Source: Azospirillum ramasamyi (lineage in GTDB: Bacteria; Pseudomonadota; Alphaproteobacteria; Azospirillales; Azospirillaceae). From it: a stretch of DNA of 64,000 nt. Positions within the stretch are counted from its first letter, which is position 1; the number at the start of each line of letters is the position of its first letter. The stretch spans positions 1,188,978-1,252,977 of the forward strand of contig NZ_CP029829.1 of NCBI RefSeq assembly GCF_003233655.1, given 5' to 3'. Positions 19,409 to 30,200 of this stretch are shown in pieces. The notes beneath the pieces were generated by a model. That model saw nothing but the letters and a program-made list of their open reading frames with translations, had not been told where the DNA came from and made no database searches. The position numbers and the translations under genes are program-made.

Positions 19409-20284
19409 TCAGTGGCTGGCGATCACGCCGCCATAGCCACCCCACCAGTAGACCGATACGAACAGGAACAACCAGACGACGTCGACGAAGTGCCAATACC
19501 AGGCCGCCGCCTCGAAGCCGAAATGGCTTTGCGGGGTGAAATGGCCCTTCACCGTGCGGTACCAGCAGACTGCCAGGAAGATGGTGCCGACCAGCACATG
19601 GAAGCCGTGGAAGCCGGTCGCCAGGTAGAAGGTCGACGGGAAGATGCCGTCGGTGAACTTGAAGGAGGCGTAGGCATACTCGTAGACCTGGAAGAAGGTG
19701 AACAGCACGCCCAGCAGCACGGTCAGGCCCAGCGCCTTCGCGGCCTCGCGGTTGCGCCCCTCGACGATCGCATGGTGAGCCCAGGTGACGGTGACGCCGG
19801 ACAGCAGCAGGGTCAGCGTCATCATCAGCGGCATGTCGAACGGATCGATGACATGCACGTTCGGCGGCGGCCAGATGGCGTCGGGGTTGAGCGGCGAGGC
19901 CTTCGGATCCAGGGCGGCGTGGAAGAAGGCCCAGAAGAAGGCGGCGAAGAACATCACCTCCGACGCGATGAACAGCGCCATGCCATAGCGCAGGCCGATC
20001 TTCACCACCGGGGTGTGGGCACGCTCCACCACCGATTCCTGGATCACGGAACGCCACCAGCCGACCATCGTCACCAGAATGGCCAGCACCCCCAGGATCA
20101 TCAGGAAGGAGCCGCCGCCATGCATGTAGACGACAAGACCGGTCGCCAGCAGCCCGCCGGAAAAGGCGCCGATCAGCGGCCAGGGGCTGGGCTTCAGCAG
20201 ATGGTAGGGATGCGGGATGCCTGCGCCCGGTTCATGGGCTGACGGTTCGGCGTGCGGCATTTGCCCGTGGGTGATGTCGGCCAT
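19409..20284 (-). CDS. coxC: Cytochrome c oxidase subunit III
   Basis: A 291-residue subunit III of the aa3-type oxidase, with seven hydrophobic segments. Hallmarks are HPYHLLKPSPWPL near the N-terminus, the SEVMFFAAFFWAFFH segment with its conserved Glu, and GFHGFHVLVGTIFL near the C-terminus ending WHFVDVVWLFLF. Subunit III stabilises the catalytic core and does not carry redox centres. It lies 21 bases after ctaG on the same strand, inside the oxidase operon. Confidence 0.96.
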   Translation of the reverse strand: MADITHGQMPHAEPSAHEPGAGIPHPYHLLKPSPWPLIGAFSGGLLATGLVVYMHGGGSFLMILGVLAILVTMVGWWRSVIQESVVERAHTPVVKIGLRYGMALFIASEVMFFAAFFWAFFHAALDPKASPLNPDAIWPPPNVHVIDPFDMPLMMTLTLLLSGVTVTWAHHAIVEGRNREAAKALGLTVLLGVLFTFFQVYEYAYASFKFTDGIFPSTFYLATGFHGFHVLVGTIFLAVCWYRTVKGHFTPQSHFGFEAAAWYWHFVDVVWLFLFVSVYWWGGYGGVIASH

Positions 20285-20305
20285 CGTCTCACTACCCCAT
20301 ATTGT

Positions 20306-20950
20306 TCAGTTTGTGGCGGTCGCCCCTGGCTCCGCCTTTTGTTTGCTTGCCTCCGCGCCGCCGGACGGGGCGGAGGTCGCGGCATGCTGAGCAAGCCGGG
20401 CCTCGCTGTCCTTGGCGCGGAAGAAGGTGTAGGACAGCGTGATGGTCTTCACGTCGTCCATGTTCGGGTCGTCGGCCATCGACGGATCGACGAAGAAGGT
20501 CACCGGCATGTCAACGGCCTGGCCGGGCTCCAGGATCTGCTCGGTGAAGCAGAAGCACTGCATCTTGTTGAAATAGATGCCCGCCTTGTCCGGCGAAACA
20601 TTGTAGACGGCCGTGCCGACGGTGGGATTCACCCCGCGGTTCTCCGCCCGGTAGGCAGCGAATCCGGTTTCTCCCAGCTTCAGCACCAGCTCCCGCTGCT
20701 CCGGCCTGAAGGACCAGGGCAGCGCGTTGTTGGTGTCGGCGTTGAAGCGGATGGTGATCTTGCGGTCGACCACCCGGTCCGCGGCCTGCTCGGCCCGCTG
20801 TGTGGTGCCGCCGAAGCCGGTGACGGCGCAGAACAGGTTGTAGAGCGGGACCGACGCATAGGTCAGCCCGATCATGCCCGCCACCAGCCCGAACAGCGTG
20901 CCCAGGACGAGCCGGTTGCGTCGGCGCAGCCTGTCGTCGCGCCCCGGCAT
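20306..20950 (-). CDS. ctaG: Cytochrome c oxidase copper assembly protein CtaG (Cox11)
   Basis: A 214-residue Cox11-type protein that delivers copper to the CuB site of subunit I. It has one N-terminal membrane segment (LVLGTLFGLVAGMIGLTYASVPLY) and a periplasmic domain with the copper motif KMQCFCFTEQ around residue 130. The C-terminal 30 residues are an extra Ala/Ser/Lys-rich tail. Its ATG overlaps the stop of the preceding small gene in a TGATG arrangement, so the two are translationally coupled. Confidence 0.95.
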   Translation of the reverse strand: MPGRDDRLRRRNRLVLGTLFGLVAGMIGLTYASVPLYNLFCAVTGFGGTTQRAEQAADRVVDRKITIRFNADTNNALPWSFRPEQRELVLKLGETGFAAYRAENRGVNPTVGTAVYNVSPDKAGIYFNKMQCFCFTEQILEPGQAVDMPVTFFVDPSMADDPNMDDVKTITLSYTFFRAKDSEARLAQHAATSAPSGGAEASKQKAEPGATATN

Positions 20951-21135
20951 CAGTGCGCCCCGCCCATCCGCACGAGGGTAATGGCGTAGAACAGGGCGAC
21001 CAGCGTCAGCAGCGCCGCCAGAACGGCCAGATTGCGGCCGCGCAGCTTCCGGGCGCGCAGGGCGGCCTCCTGCCGCTTCTGCTCCTCCACCGAGGCGCGG
21101 GTATCGATCGGGTTATCGTGTTCCATCACCGTCAT
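20950..21135 (-). CDS. Small single-span membrane protein of the cox operon (CoxF-like)
   Basis: A 61-residue protein with a charged N-terminal half ([19 protein letters not shown]) and one membrane segment ([20 protein letters not shown]). Small proteins of this form lie between ctaB and ctaG in many alphaproteobacterial oxidase operons. The ATG at 21135 has GGAGG six bases upstream and overlaps the ctaB stop as ATGA; its own stop overlaps the ctaG start. The coupling at both ends argues that it is a real operon member. Confidence 0.8.
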   Translation of the reverse strand: MTVMEHDNPIDTRASVEEQKRQEAALRARKLRGRNLAVLAALLTLVALFYAITLVRMGGAH

Positions 21136-22043
21136 GCCCATCCTCCGAGGATCAGCCGCTCCGCCATCATCACGGCGAACAGCAGGAACAGGTACAGGAT
21201 CGAGAAACCGAACATCTTCTTGGCCGGCTTGTCGTCGGTCGCGCGCAGGACGCGGACGGAATAGCCGACGAACATCAGGCCGAGGATGGCCGACACCGCC
21301 AGATAGACCGGACCGGCGATCCCGACGAAGGACGGCGCGGAGGCCACCGGCAGCAGGATCAGCGTGTAGACCAGCATCTGGCGCTTGGTCGCCGCCTCGC
21401 CCGCCACCACCGGCATCATCGGCACGCCGGCGCGGGTGTAGTCGCCGTTGCGGAACAGGGCGAGCGCCCAGAAATGCGGCGGCGTCCACAGGAAGATCAG
21501 AAGGAACAACAGAACCGACGGCAGATCGACACTGCCGGTCACGGCGGCCCAGCCGATCATCGGAGGGAAGGCGCCGGCGGCCCCGCCGATCACGATGTTC
21601 TGGGGGGTCCGGCGCTTCAGCCACATGGTGTAGACGAAGACGTAGAAGCCGATGGTCAGCGCCAGCAGCGAGGCCGCCGCCCAGTTCACCGCCAGCCCCA
21701 TCACCACGACGGACATCACCGACAGGGTGATTCCGAAGGCCAGCGCCTCCGGCGGCTCCACCCGGCCCGACGGGATCGGGCGCTTGATCGTGCGGGCCAT
21801 CACCGCGTCGATGTCGCGGTCGTACCACATGTTGATGGCGCCCGACGCCCCGGCGCCGACGGCGATGCACAGCACGGCGACCACAGCCAGGAAAGGATGG
21901 ATCTCGCCGGGGGCAAGAACGATGCCGGCCAGTCCGGTGAAGACCACAAGCGACATGACCCGCGGTTTGAGCAACTCGATGAAGTCACCGGCCGACGCCC
22001 CTCCGGTCTGGTTGAGCGTCAGTTCGTTCGTCACGTCCGTCAT
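21132..22043 (-). CDS. ctaB: Protoheme IX farnesyltransferase (heme O synthase)
   Basis: A 303-residue UbiA-family membrane prenyltransferase that converts heme b to heme o for the oxidase. The first Asp-rich motif is [19 protein letters not shown] near residue 72, the family signature; about eight further hydrophobic segments follow. The N-terminal stretch [17 protein letters not shown] is also typical. It is followed without gap by the small CoxF-like gene and preceded by coxA, 142 bases away, with a stem-loop in between. Confidence 0.96.
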   Translation of the reverse strand: MTDVTNELTLNQTGGASAGDFIELLKPRVMSLVVFTGLAGIVLAPGEIHPFLAVVAVLCIAVGAGASGAINMWYDRDIDAVMARTIKRPIPSGRVEPPEALAFGITLSVMSVVVMGLAVNWAAASLLALTIGFYVFVYTMWLKRRTPQNIVIGGAAGAFPPMIGWAAVTGSVDLPSVLLFLLIFLWTPPHFWALALFRNGDYTRAGVPMMPVVAGEAATKRQMLVYTLILLPVASAPSFVGIAGPVYLAVSAILGLMFVGYSVRVLRATDDKPAKKMFGFSILYLFLLFAVMMAERLILGGWA

Positions 22044-22143
22044 ATCATGTCCTTGTCGTCTTCTAACCTCGGGTCCGCCGCCGCGGCGCCCGTCCTGCCG
22101 ATGCCCATTGTTCGGGCTATCCGGCTTTATTCGCTCTACTCGG

Positions 22144-22175
22144 GGGCGGGCGCTTCGGTGCGGCAGCGCCCGCCC
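22144..22175 (-). terminator. Stem-loop between coxA and ctaB
   Basis: GGGCGGGCGCT and AGCGCCCGCCC form an 11-bp perfect stem with a 10-nt loop, 10 bases after the coxA stop. Without a T-run it may be partial termination or a 3' stabiliser that sets coxBA levels above those of the assembly genes. Inference from position. Confidence 0.5.
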
Positions 22176-22185
22176 GTTACCATGC

Positions 22186-23967
<1,782 letters not shown>

Positions 23968-24825
23968 TCATTCGACCAGCGTGCCGGTCGGGCGCGCCGC
24001 CACGTCGCGGCCCGGATCCTTCGGCGCGAAGGCCGTCTTGGTCTTTTCGACCCAGGCGTCGAACGCCTCGCGCGACACGACCTCGACCGCGATCGGCATG
24101 TAGGCGTGGTTGGTGCCGCAGATCTCGGAGCACTGACCGTAATAGACGCCTTCGCGCTCGGCCTTGAACCAGGTCTCGTTGATGCGGCCGGGCACGCCGT
24201 CCTTCTTCACGCCGAAGGCCGGAATTGCCCAGGAATGGATCACGTCGCCGGCGGTCACCAGCAGCCGCACGGTGGTGTTGACCGGAACGACGACCCGGTT
24301 GTCGACTTCCAGCAGGCGGCGCTGGCCGGGCTTGAGCTCCGATTCCGCGATCATGTAGCTGGAGAAGGCGATGTTGCCGTGGTCGGGATACTCATAGTCC
24401 CAGTACCACTGGCGGCCGGTGACCTTGACGGTCATCTCGGCTTCCGGGATGCGCTCCGCGGCATAGAGCAATTTGAAGGACGGCACGGCGATCACGATCA
24501 GGATGATCACCGGCACGACGGTCCAGGCGACCTCGAGCACCGTGTTGTGCGAGGTCTTGGACGGAACCGGATTCTTCCTCGCATCGAAGCGGATGATGCA
24601 ATAGGCCATCAACGCCGCGACGAAGACGACGATCAGCGTGATGATGATGGTCAGCAGGTCGTTGAACGAACCCATCAGGTGCTTTACCGGGGAGGCGGAG
24701 GGCTGCATGCCCATCTCCCACGGCTTCGGCTCGTTCGCCAGGGCGGCACCCCACCCCATCATCGCCGGCCCGACCATCGACAGGACCGCCGCCAGGCCGG
24801 CGGCGTATAGGCTTTGCCTTCTCAT
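23968..24825 (-). CDS. coxB: Cytochrome c oxidase subunit II
   Basis: A 285-residue subunit II that accepts electrons from cytochrome c at the binuclear CuA centre. A signal peptide ends at GAALANEP. Two membrane segments follow (LLTIIITLIVVFVAALMAYC and VVPVIILIVIAVPSFKLLY). The CuA ligands are seen in GQCSEICGTNHAYMPI near residue 237 and in the upstream HSWAIPAFG; GRQWYWDYEYPD is the electron-entry Trp region. I chose the ATG at 24825, with AAGGGG six bases upstream; an in-frame ATG 11 codons earlier (24858) is possible. Confidence 0.96.
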   Translation of the reverse strand: MRRQSLYAAGLAAVLSMVGPAMMGWGAALANEPKPWEMGMQPSASPVKHLMGSFNDLLTIIITLIVVFVAALMAYCIIRFDARKNPVPSKTSHNTVLEVAWTVVPVIILIVIAVPSFKLLYAAERIPEAEMTVKVTGRQWYWDYEYPDHGNIAFSSYMIAESELKPGQRRLLEVDNRVVVPVNTTVRLLVTAGDVIHSWAIPAFGVKKDGVPGRINETWFKAEREGVYYGQCSEICGTNHAYMPIAVEVVSREAFDAWVEKTKTAFAPKDPGRDVAARPTGTLVE

Positions 24826-25394
24826 CCCCAACCCCTTCTTAGCCGCGACGCTCGTCATGGCCCGCGGTCGTCTCTTCCCGCCGACGCCCCCTCCGCCCTC
24901 TTGTCCGCTGGACCGCTATCCATTCGTGCGGTCCATAGTTGGGCTTATCAGCGAACGCCAGTTTATGCAGGGATCACGCCATCTTAGCGCGACATATACC
25001 CGCGTCAGGAGCTTATCCCCACGTCCCGCTGGGTTACAAGCCTTTCCTCTCTCCCACCGATCGCATAGGCATTTCCTCACATTCAGCTTTGCCGTGGGGA
25101 CAAAGGTTGAGCGCGCGCAGGGGTCAAACCATGCGACATTCCGTCGCAGTCCGTTGGAATAGCGGATTTTTATGGAGATGGGCGCTGGAAAGGATATGAG
25201 CGCCCGCACAGGCCGGCCGCAGGTTCGTTGCGGCACCAGGGCGCGACCCAGGAACTCAGGATGGGTTAGCTCTGCGCATCGGGCCAGATGCGCGAAGGTA
25301 ATAGGCACAGTTTCGCCCCAACCGGCCTTCGGCTGGCCGAGGGCGGGTCAGGGTAGCGGCAATTGGAACAACGGACGGCCGAGAGGCGCGCCCC
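24826..25394. other. Gene-poor interval upstream of coxB
   Basis: 569 bases with no supported gene; the open frames here (24916-25308 minus, 24939-25199 plus) have no ribosome site. The promoter of the oxidase operon must be in it. I see no clear -35/-10 pair. The segment has noticeably lower GC than the genes around it. Confidence 0.5.
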
Positions 25395-26774
25395 TCAATG
25401 CCCGCCGACCAGCACCTTGCGAATCCGCCGCACGCCGGACCAGACGAAGGCGATGACGATGGGAATCATCACCCCCACCAGCACGTCGGGATCGATCTTC
25501 AGCCCGGCACCCTTCAGCCCCTTGGCGGCGTAGCCGACGATGCCGACGAGGTAATAGCTGATCGCCACCACCGACAGCCCTTCCACCGTCTCCTGCAGGC
25601 GCAGCTGCAGCTGGGCGCGGCGGTCCATCGACTGGAGAAGCTCGGCGTTCTGCCCCTCCACCGCGATTTCGACGCGGGTGCGCAGCAGCGTGCTGGCCCG
25701 CGCCACCCGCTGCGACAGCGACTCGAGCCGCTGTTCCACCGCCTCGCAGGTGCGGATGGCGGGCGTCAGACGGCGGTCCATGAACTCCTGGACGGTCTGC
25801 AGCCCCTCGATCCGGATCTCGCGCAACTCCTCGATCCGCCGCTCCACCAGCTCGTAATAGGCGCGGGCGGCGCCGAACCGGTAGGCGGATTCGGCCGAAA
25901 TCTGCTCGGTCTGCGCCGCCAGCAGGGTCAGCCGGTCGAGCAGGTCGCGCTCGTCCTGCAGGTCGCGCAGGCCGGCGATCCGGTTGGTGACCTCCGCCAG
26001 CCCGGATTCGATCGGACCGATTCGGGGCAGGATGCCGCGCGCCATCGGCAGCGCCAGCAGGGCCAGCACACGGTAGGTCTCGATCTCCAGCAGGCGCTGC
26101 AACACCCGGCCGGTCTGGCGCGGCGTCATCGAATGGTCGGCGACCAGCATGCGGGAGAAGCCGTCGCCATGGATGCGGAAATCGGTCCAGGCGGTGGCCG
26201 ACCGCCCGGCGATGCGCGAGCCGACATAGCTCTCCGACCCGAACATCGCCGCCATCATGGAGGGCGAGGGTTCCGGGGTATCGGCGTCGAGCACGGCGAC
26301 ATGGATGCCGACCAGCAGTTCGCCCGGCAGACCGGCCAGCCATTCCCGCGGCAGGGCGTGCAGCGCCGGTTCCAGGAAGGGATCGACCAGGGCGCCCGCC
26401 GGCATGGCGCTGGGGCGGAAGACGGTCCAGGCCGAGAATTCGGTATGCCGCTCCCATTTCAGATGAAAACTGCCGAAGGACGCGCTGTGATGGGTGGCGC
26501 CCTGCGGCGGCCGGACGACGCCGGCCCAGTCGCACAGCGCTTCCAGATGGCGGCGGTCGGCTTCGGTGGCCCCCTCCCCCGACAGCATCGCCAGCATCGT
26601 GGCACGGACCGGCGCCGCCACGGATTCCGGCGGGCGGGCATGGACCTCGTTGGTCAGGACATGACGCAGCGGGTGGTCGCGCAAGGGACGCGGGCCGATA
26701 ATGCCGGCACCGGTTCCGGACGCGCCCGCGCGGTTCAGGCCATCCGTTGTCGTCCGCGCCGCTCCGTCGGTCAT
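25395..26774 (-). CDS. DUF3422 family protein
   Basis: A 459-residue DUF3422 protein. It starts near RPLRDHPLRHVLTNEVHARPPE, the conserved N-terminal motif of the family. The middle holds a long charged helical region (ELVERRIEELREIRIEGLQTVQEFMDRRL) that may form a coiled coil. Two hydrophobic segments at the C-terminus (SYYLVGIVGYAAKG and VLVGVMIPIVIAFVW) suggest inner-membrane anchoring. Function is unknown. GGAGGG lies just before the ATG at 26774; an ATG at 26789 is the alternative. Confidence 0.85.
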   Translation of the reverse strand: MTDGAARTTTDGLNRAGASGTGAGIIGPRPLRDHPLRHVLTNEVHARPPESVAAPVRATMLAMLSGEGATEADRRHLEALCDWAGVVRPPQGATHHSASFGSFHLKWERHTEFSAWTVFRPSAMPAGALVDPFLEPALHALPREWLAGLPGELLVGIHVAVLDADTPEPSPSMMAAMFGSESYVGSRIAGRSATAWTDFRIHGDGFSRMLVADHSMTPRQTGRVLQRLLEIETYRVLALLALPMARGILPRIGPIESGLAEVTNRIAGLRDLQDERDLLDRLTLLAAQTEQISAESAYRFGAARAYYELVERRIEELREIRIEGLQTVQEFMDRRLTPAIRTCEAVEQRLESLSQRVARASTLLRTRVEIAVEGQNAELLQSMDRRAQLQLRLQETVEGLSVVAISYYLVGIVGYAAKGLKGAGLKIDPDVLVGVMIPIVIAFVWSGVRRIRKVLVGGH

Positions 26775-27019
26775 GCTTCCCTCCGCCATACCGGCACCAC
26801 CCCGTGTCACGCCCGCCGTCGGGCCATATAATCCGGCATCGGCGACGCTTGCCGGATCGCGCCGGCGTCGCCACACTATAGTCAGACCGTTAGAGCACAT
26901 CGCACGGCGCGGCGCGAGAACGCCCGCTATGACACTGTGTCCTACCTTGGAACGAGGCCGGCACAAGCCACCAGGCCGGGCAGACCGGGTTCCGCCCCCA
27001 TCACAGGTTCGGAGTTTTC

Positions 27020-28453
27020 ATGAGCGCGCTTGCCGTCACCGACGATCTCTTCTTCAACCGCGCCGGCATGGACCGCGCCCGCGTGGAAGGCGTCGTGCAG
27101 GACGCCCTGCACAATGCCGACGATGGGGAGCTTTACCTCGAATACGCACAGAGCGAGTCGCTGGGCTGGGACGACGGGAAGCTGAAATCCGCCAGCTTCG
27201 ACACGACCCAGGGCTTCGGCCTGCGCTCCATCGCCGGCGAGGCGACCGGATACGCCCATGCCAGCAACCTGTCGGAAGAGGCCATCCGCCGCGCGGCCGC
27301 CACCGTGCGCGCCGTGCAGGCCGGCCACACCGGCACTCTGGCGGAGCCGCCGGCCGGCACCAACCGCGCCCTCTACATCCCCGACAATCCCCTGCATCTC
27401 GTCCCCTTCGAGGAGAAGGTGAAGCTGCTGGCCGACATCGACGCCTATGCCCGCGCCAAGGACGAGCGGGTGCGGCAGGTCAGCTGCTCGATCAGCGGCG
27501 AATGGCAGGCGGTGCAGATCATGCGCGCCGACGGCGTCCGCGTCGCCGACCTGCGCCCGCTGGTGCGCCTGAACGTCTCCGTCGTGGTGGCGGAAGGCGA
27601 CCGGATGGAGACGGGCGGCTATGGCGGCGGCGGCCGCGTCACCTATGAACACTACATCCAGCCGGAAACCTGGCGCGGCTTCGTCGACGAGGCGCTGCGG
27701 CAGGCTCTGGTCAACCTGTCCTCCGTCCCCGCCCCGGCCGGCGAGATGACGGTCGTGCTGGGCAGCGGCTGGCCCGGCATCCTGCTGCACGAGGCCATCG
27801 GCCATGGGCTGGAGGGTGACTTCAACCGCAAGAAGACCTCCGCCTTCGCCGGTCTGTTGGGCCAGCGCATCGCCGCCCCCGGCGTCACCATCGTCGATGA
27901 CGGGACCATCGAGAATTCGCGCGGCTCGATCAGCGTCGACGACGAGGGCACGCCCGGCCAGTGCACCACGCTGATCGAGGACGGCATCCTGGTCGGCTTC
28001 ATGCAGGACCGCATGAACGCCCGGCTGATGGGCATGCGCCCGACCGGCAACGGCCGGCGCCAGAGCTTCGCCTACAACCCGATGCCGCGCATGACCAACA
28101 CGGTGATGCGCAATGGCAACCACACGCCGGACGAGATCATCGCCTCGGTCAAGAAGGGCATCTACGCCAAGAACTTCGGCGGCGGCCAGGTGGACATCAC
28201 CAACGGCAAGTTCGTGTTCTCGGCCAGCGAGGCCTACCTGATCGAGGACGGCAAGCTCGGTCCCGCCGTGAAGGGCGCCACCCTGATCGGCAACGGCCCG
28301 GACAGCCTGACCAAGGTGTCGATGATCGGCAACGACAGCCGCCTCGACCCCGGCGTCGGCACCTGCGGCAAGGACGGCCAGGGCGTGCCGGTCGGCGTCG
28401 GCCAGCCGACGCTTCGCCTGGAAGGCCTGACCGTCGGCGGCACCGCCGCCTGA
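27020..28453 (+). CDS. tldD: Metalloprotease TldD
   Basis: A 477-residue TldD, the metal-containing half of the TldD/TldE protease known for trimming modified peptides and degrading toxins. The zinc motif is HEAIGHGLEGD at residues 257-267. Glycine-rich C-terminal blocks (NFGGGQVDITNGKF, FSASEAYLIEDG, GTCGKDGQGVPVGVGQPTLR) match the family ends. GGAG lies five bases before the ATG. The usual partner gene tldE/pmbA is not adjacent. A strong hairpin follows at 28485. Confidence 0.95.
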   Translation: MSALAVTDDLFFNRAGMDRARVEGVVQDALHNADDGELYLEYAQSESLGWDDGKLKSASFDTTQGFGLRSIAGEATGYAHASNLSEEAIRRAAATVRAVQAGHTGTLAEPPAGTNRALYIPDNPLHLVPFEEKVKLLADIDAYARAKDERVRQVSCSISGEWQAVQIMRADGVRVADLRPLVRLNVSVVVAEGDRMETGGYGGGGRVTYEHYIQPETWRGFVDEALRQALVNLSSVPAPAGEMTVVLGSGWPGILLHEAIGHGLEGDFNRKKTSAFAGLLGQRIAAPGVTIVDDGTIENSRGSISVDDEGTPGQCTTLIEDGILVGFMQDRMNARLMGMRPTGNGRRQSFAYNPMPRMTNTVMRNGNHTPDEIIASVKKGIYAKNFGGGQVDITNGKFVFSASEAYLIEDGKLGPAVKGATLIGNGPDSLTKVSMIGNDSRLDPGVGTCGKDGQGVPVGVGQPTLRLEGLTVGGTAA

Positions 28454-28484
28454 CGGCCCAGCAGGTTGCACGGTATGCGATGAG

Positions 28485-28513
28485 GGGGCCGGACCATGGC
28501 GTGGTCCGGCCCC
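28485..28513 (+). terminator. Terminator after tldD
   Basis: GGGGCCGGACCA and TGGTCCGGCCCC pair over 12 bp with a 5-nt loop, 31 bases after the stop, followed by TTC. The stem is GC-rich and perfect, so it probably ends tldD transcription. Confidence 0.7.
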
Positions 28514-28691
28514 TTCGCATTCGGGGCTTGGAGAGGTCAGCGCCGCGCCGATCGGCAACCGAGAGCAAAGCGAGTGCAAAGCTCAACGCCATTTTGTACT
28601 GGCGTTCGCGGCATCCCGCTTCGATGATCGGCCATCCGAATGGCACGGCCGAAACCGTGCCTGCGAAAACAAGCGATTGGGGAGACATGCG

Positions 28692-29231
28692 ATGGCGACG
28701 GACCCGACTGCCGGGCTGGCCCTGGTTTCCACCTTCTGTCCCGACCGGGTCGGGCTGGTCTCCGGCATCACCAGCCACCTGTTCGAACAGGGCATCAACC
28801 TGCGCGACGCCACCTTTGCCTCGCTGGGCAGCGGAGCGGAGTTCTCCGCCGTCTGCGAGTTGCCGTCGGGCCTGACGGTGGCGGAGCTCCAGGCCAGCCT
28901 GTCGTCGCTCCCCATCCTGTCCGGTGCCGAGGTCAAGGTCACGCCCTTCGCCTTCGATCCCCAGCCGGGTCCGCAGGCGATGGTCACCCATCGCGTCGAG
29001 GTGTCGGGCGGCGACCAGCCTGGGCTCGTCGCCCGCTTGTCGGAGATCTTCACCCAGTTCGACGCCAACATCGTGCGGCTGGACGCACAGACCCTGCCCG
29101 ACCGCGCGGGCGAGCGTTACGTCCTGCGCTTCTCGGTGTCGATTCCGGCGGAACGGGCGGAGGTCTGCCTGTCGGCGGTGGCGAACACGGCGGAGACCTT
29201 GGGGCTGAACTGCCAGACGGATACGCTTTGA
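28692..29231 (+). CDS. ACT-domain protein, GcvR-like
   Basis: A 179-residue protein with two ACT domains, approximately residues 5-85 and 95-175. Each begins with the same kind of segment: TFCPDRVGLVSGITSHLFEQGINL and GGDQPGLVARLSEIFTQFDANIV. This layout matches the glycine cleavage regulator GcvR and related proteins that sense small metabolites. In enteric bacteria GcvR acts through GcvA; no gcv genes are here, so the role is inferred. GGGGAG lies seven bases before the ATG at 28692. Confidence 0.8.
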   Translation: MATDPTAGLALVSTFCPDRVGLVSGITSHLFEQGINLRDATFASLGSGAEFSAVCELPSGLTVAELQASLSSLPILSGAEVKVTPFAFDPQPGPQAMVTHRVEVSGGDQPGLVARLSEIFTQFDANIVRLDAQTLPDRAGERYVLRFSVSIPAERAEVCLSAVANTAETLGLNCQTDTL

Positions 29232-29249
29232 CGGGGGCGGTCAGCCCCC

Positions 29250-29567
29250 TCACCCGTGCAGAACCTTCAGCCCCACGATCCCGCCGACGATCGCCGCGAT
29301 GCACAGCAGCCGCAGCGCCCCGGCGGGCTCGCCGAACAGAAACATGCCCAGCACCGCGGTGCCCACGGTGCCGATTCCCGTCCACACCGCGTAAGCCGTG
29401 CCCAGCGGCAGCGTCTTCAACGCGGCGCCCAGCAGCAGGATGCTCACCAGCATCGCCGCGGCGGTCAGGACGCTCGGGACCAGACGGGTGAAACCTTCGG
29501 TGTATTTCAGGCCGACAGCCCAACCGATTTCAAAAAGACCGGCGAAGAACAGCGTGACCCACGCCAT
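29250..29567 (-). CDS. sugE: Small multidrug resistance exporter, SugE/Gdx type (guanidinium)
   Basis: A 105-residue four-helix inner-membrane protein of the SMR family that works as an antiparallel dimer in proton antiport. The first helix carries the essential Glu in [16 protein letters not shown], and [14 protein letters not shown] in helix 3 marks the SugE/Gdx branch rather than EmrE. Gdx proteins export guanidinium. GGAGG lies seven bases before the ATG at 29567. The leader carries two ACGA-loop hairpins (29591-29642) that look like a guanidine-II riboswitch, which supports guanidine as substrate. Confidence 0.92.
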   Translation of the reverse strand: MAWVTLFFAGLFEIGWAVGLKYTEGFTRLVPSVLTAAAMLVSILLLGAALKTLPLGTAYAVWTGIGTVGTAVLGMFLFGEPAGALRLLCIAAIVGGIVGLKVLHG

Positions 29568-29590
29568 GACGGTGCCTCCGTCTTGGAATG

Positions 29591-29642
29591 GCGGGGTCGT
29601 CCCCACCCGGTAACCCTCATTCATCGGCGGGGTCGTCCCCGC
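29591..29642 (-). promoter_or_regulatory. Guanidine-II (mini-ykkC) riboswitch candidate
   Basis: On the minus strand two hairpins follow each other: GCGGGG-ACGA-CCCCGC (29627-29642) and GTGGGG-ACGA-CCCCGC (29591-29606), each with an ACGR tetraloop, 20 bases apart. The second ends 13 bases before the GGAGG of sugE. Paired short stems with ACGR loops directly upstream of an SMR gene are the definition of the guanidine-II class, in which ligand binding frees the ribosome site. Sequence and context both fit; binding is not shown. Confidence 0.85.
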
Positions 29643-29835
29643 GGGCCTGTGGGCAGATAGGACATCCGCCTCTCCTGGTCAAGATGGCGGCGGTCAAGAT
29701 GGCGGCGGCCCATATGGCGGCTGTCAGGGCAGGCGGCCGAGGTTGCATCGCGGCGCCCGCCCGTGCAGGATGTGGTTCCTGAATGGTTCCCCCTTCGCCG
29801 CTGGTGGCGCTGGGGGTTTTCGACGTTGGACAGCA

Positions 29836-30159
29836 ATGACCGAAAACGGCACCCTCCCGACTTCCGAGACGTCGGCCCCCGAGAAGAGCGAATCGCTTGA
29901 GAACCGGCGCAAGCGGCTGCGTTTCCGTTCCTGGCATCGCGGCACGCGCGAGATGGATTTGCTGATGGGCAGCTTCGCCGACGCACATGTCGGCGAATTC
30001 GACCATGCCATGCTCGACCGCTTCGAAGCGCTGCTGGAGCTTGGCGATCCCGACCTCTACGACTGGATGTCGGGACGGGAGCCGGTTCCCGCCGAACAAG
30101 ACAGCGACGTGATGCGCCTGTTGACGGCGTTCCGTTACACACCACGTCAAGGCTCCTGA
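29836..30159 (+). CDS. sdhE: FAD assembly factor SdhE
   Basis: A 107-residue SdhE (CptB/DUF339) protein, which helps covalent attachment of FAD to succinate dehydrogenase subunit A. The key segment is RRKRLRFRSWHRGTREMDLLMGSF near residues 24-47, including the RGxxExD core. The N-terminal 20 residues are a Ser/Thr-rich extension. ATG at 29836 with GGACAG upstream. It lies 41 bases before mfd, the usual alphaproteobacterial neighbour. Confidence 0.93.
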   Translation: MTENGTLPTSETSAPEKSESLENRRKRLRFRSWHRGTREMDLLMGSFADAHVGEFDHAMLDRFEALLELGDPDLYDWMSGREPVPAEQDSDVMRLLTAFRYTPRQGS

Positions 30160-30200
30160 CTTTCCTCAGCCTGTCCCCCGTATTCCCGAGGCATCCTCCT

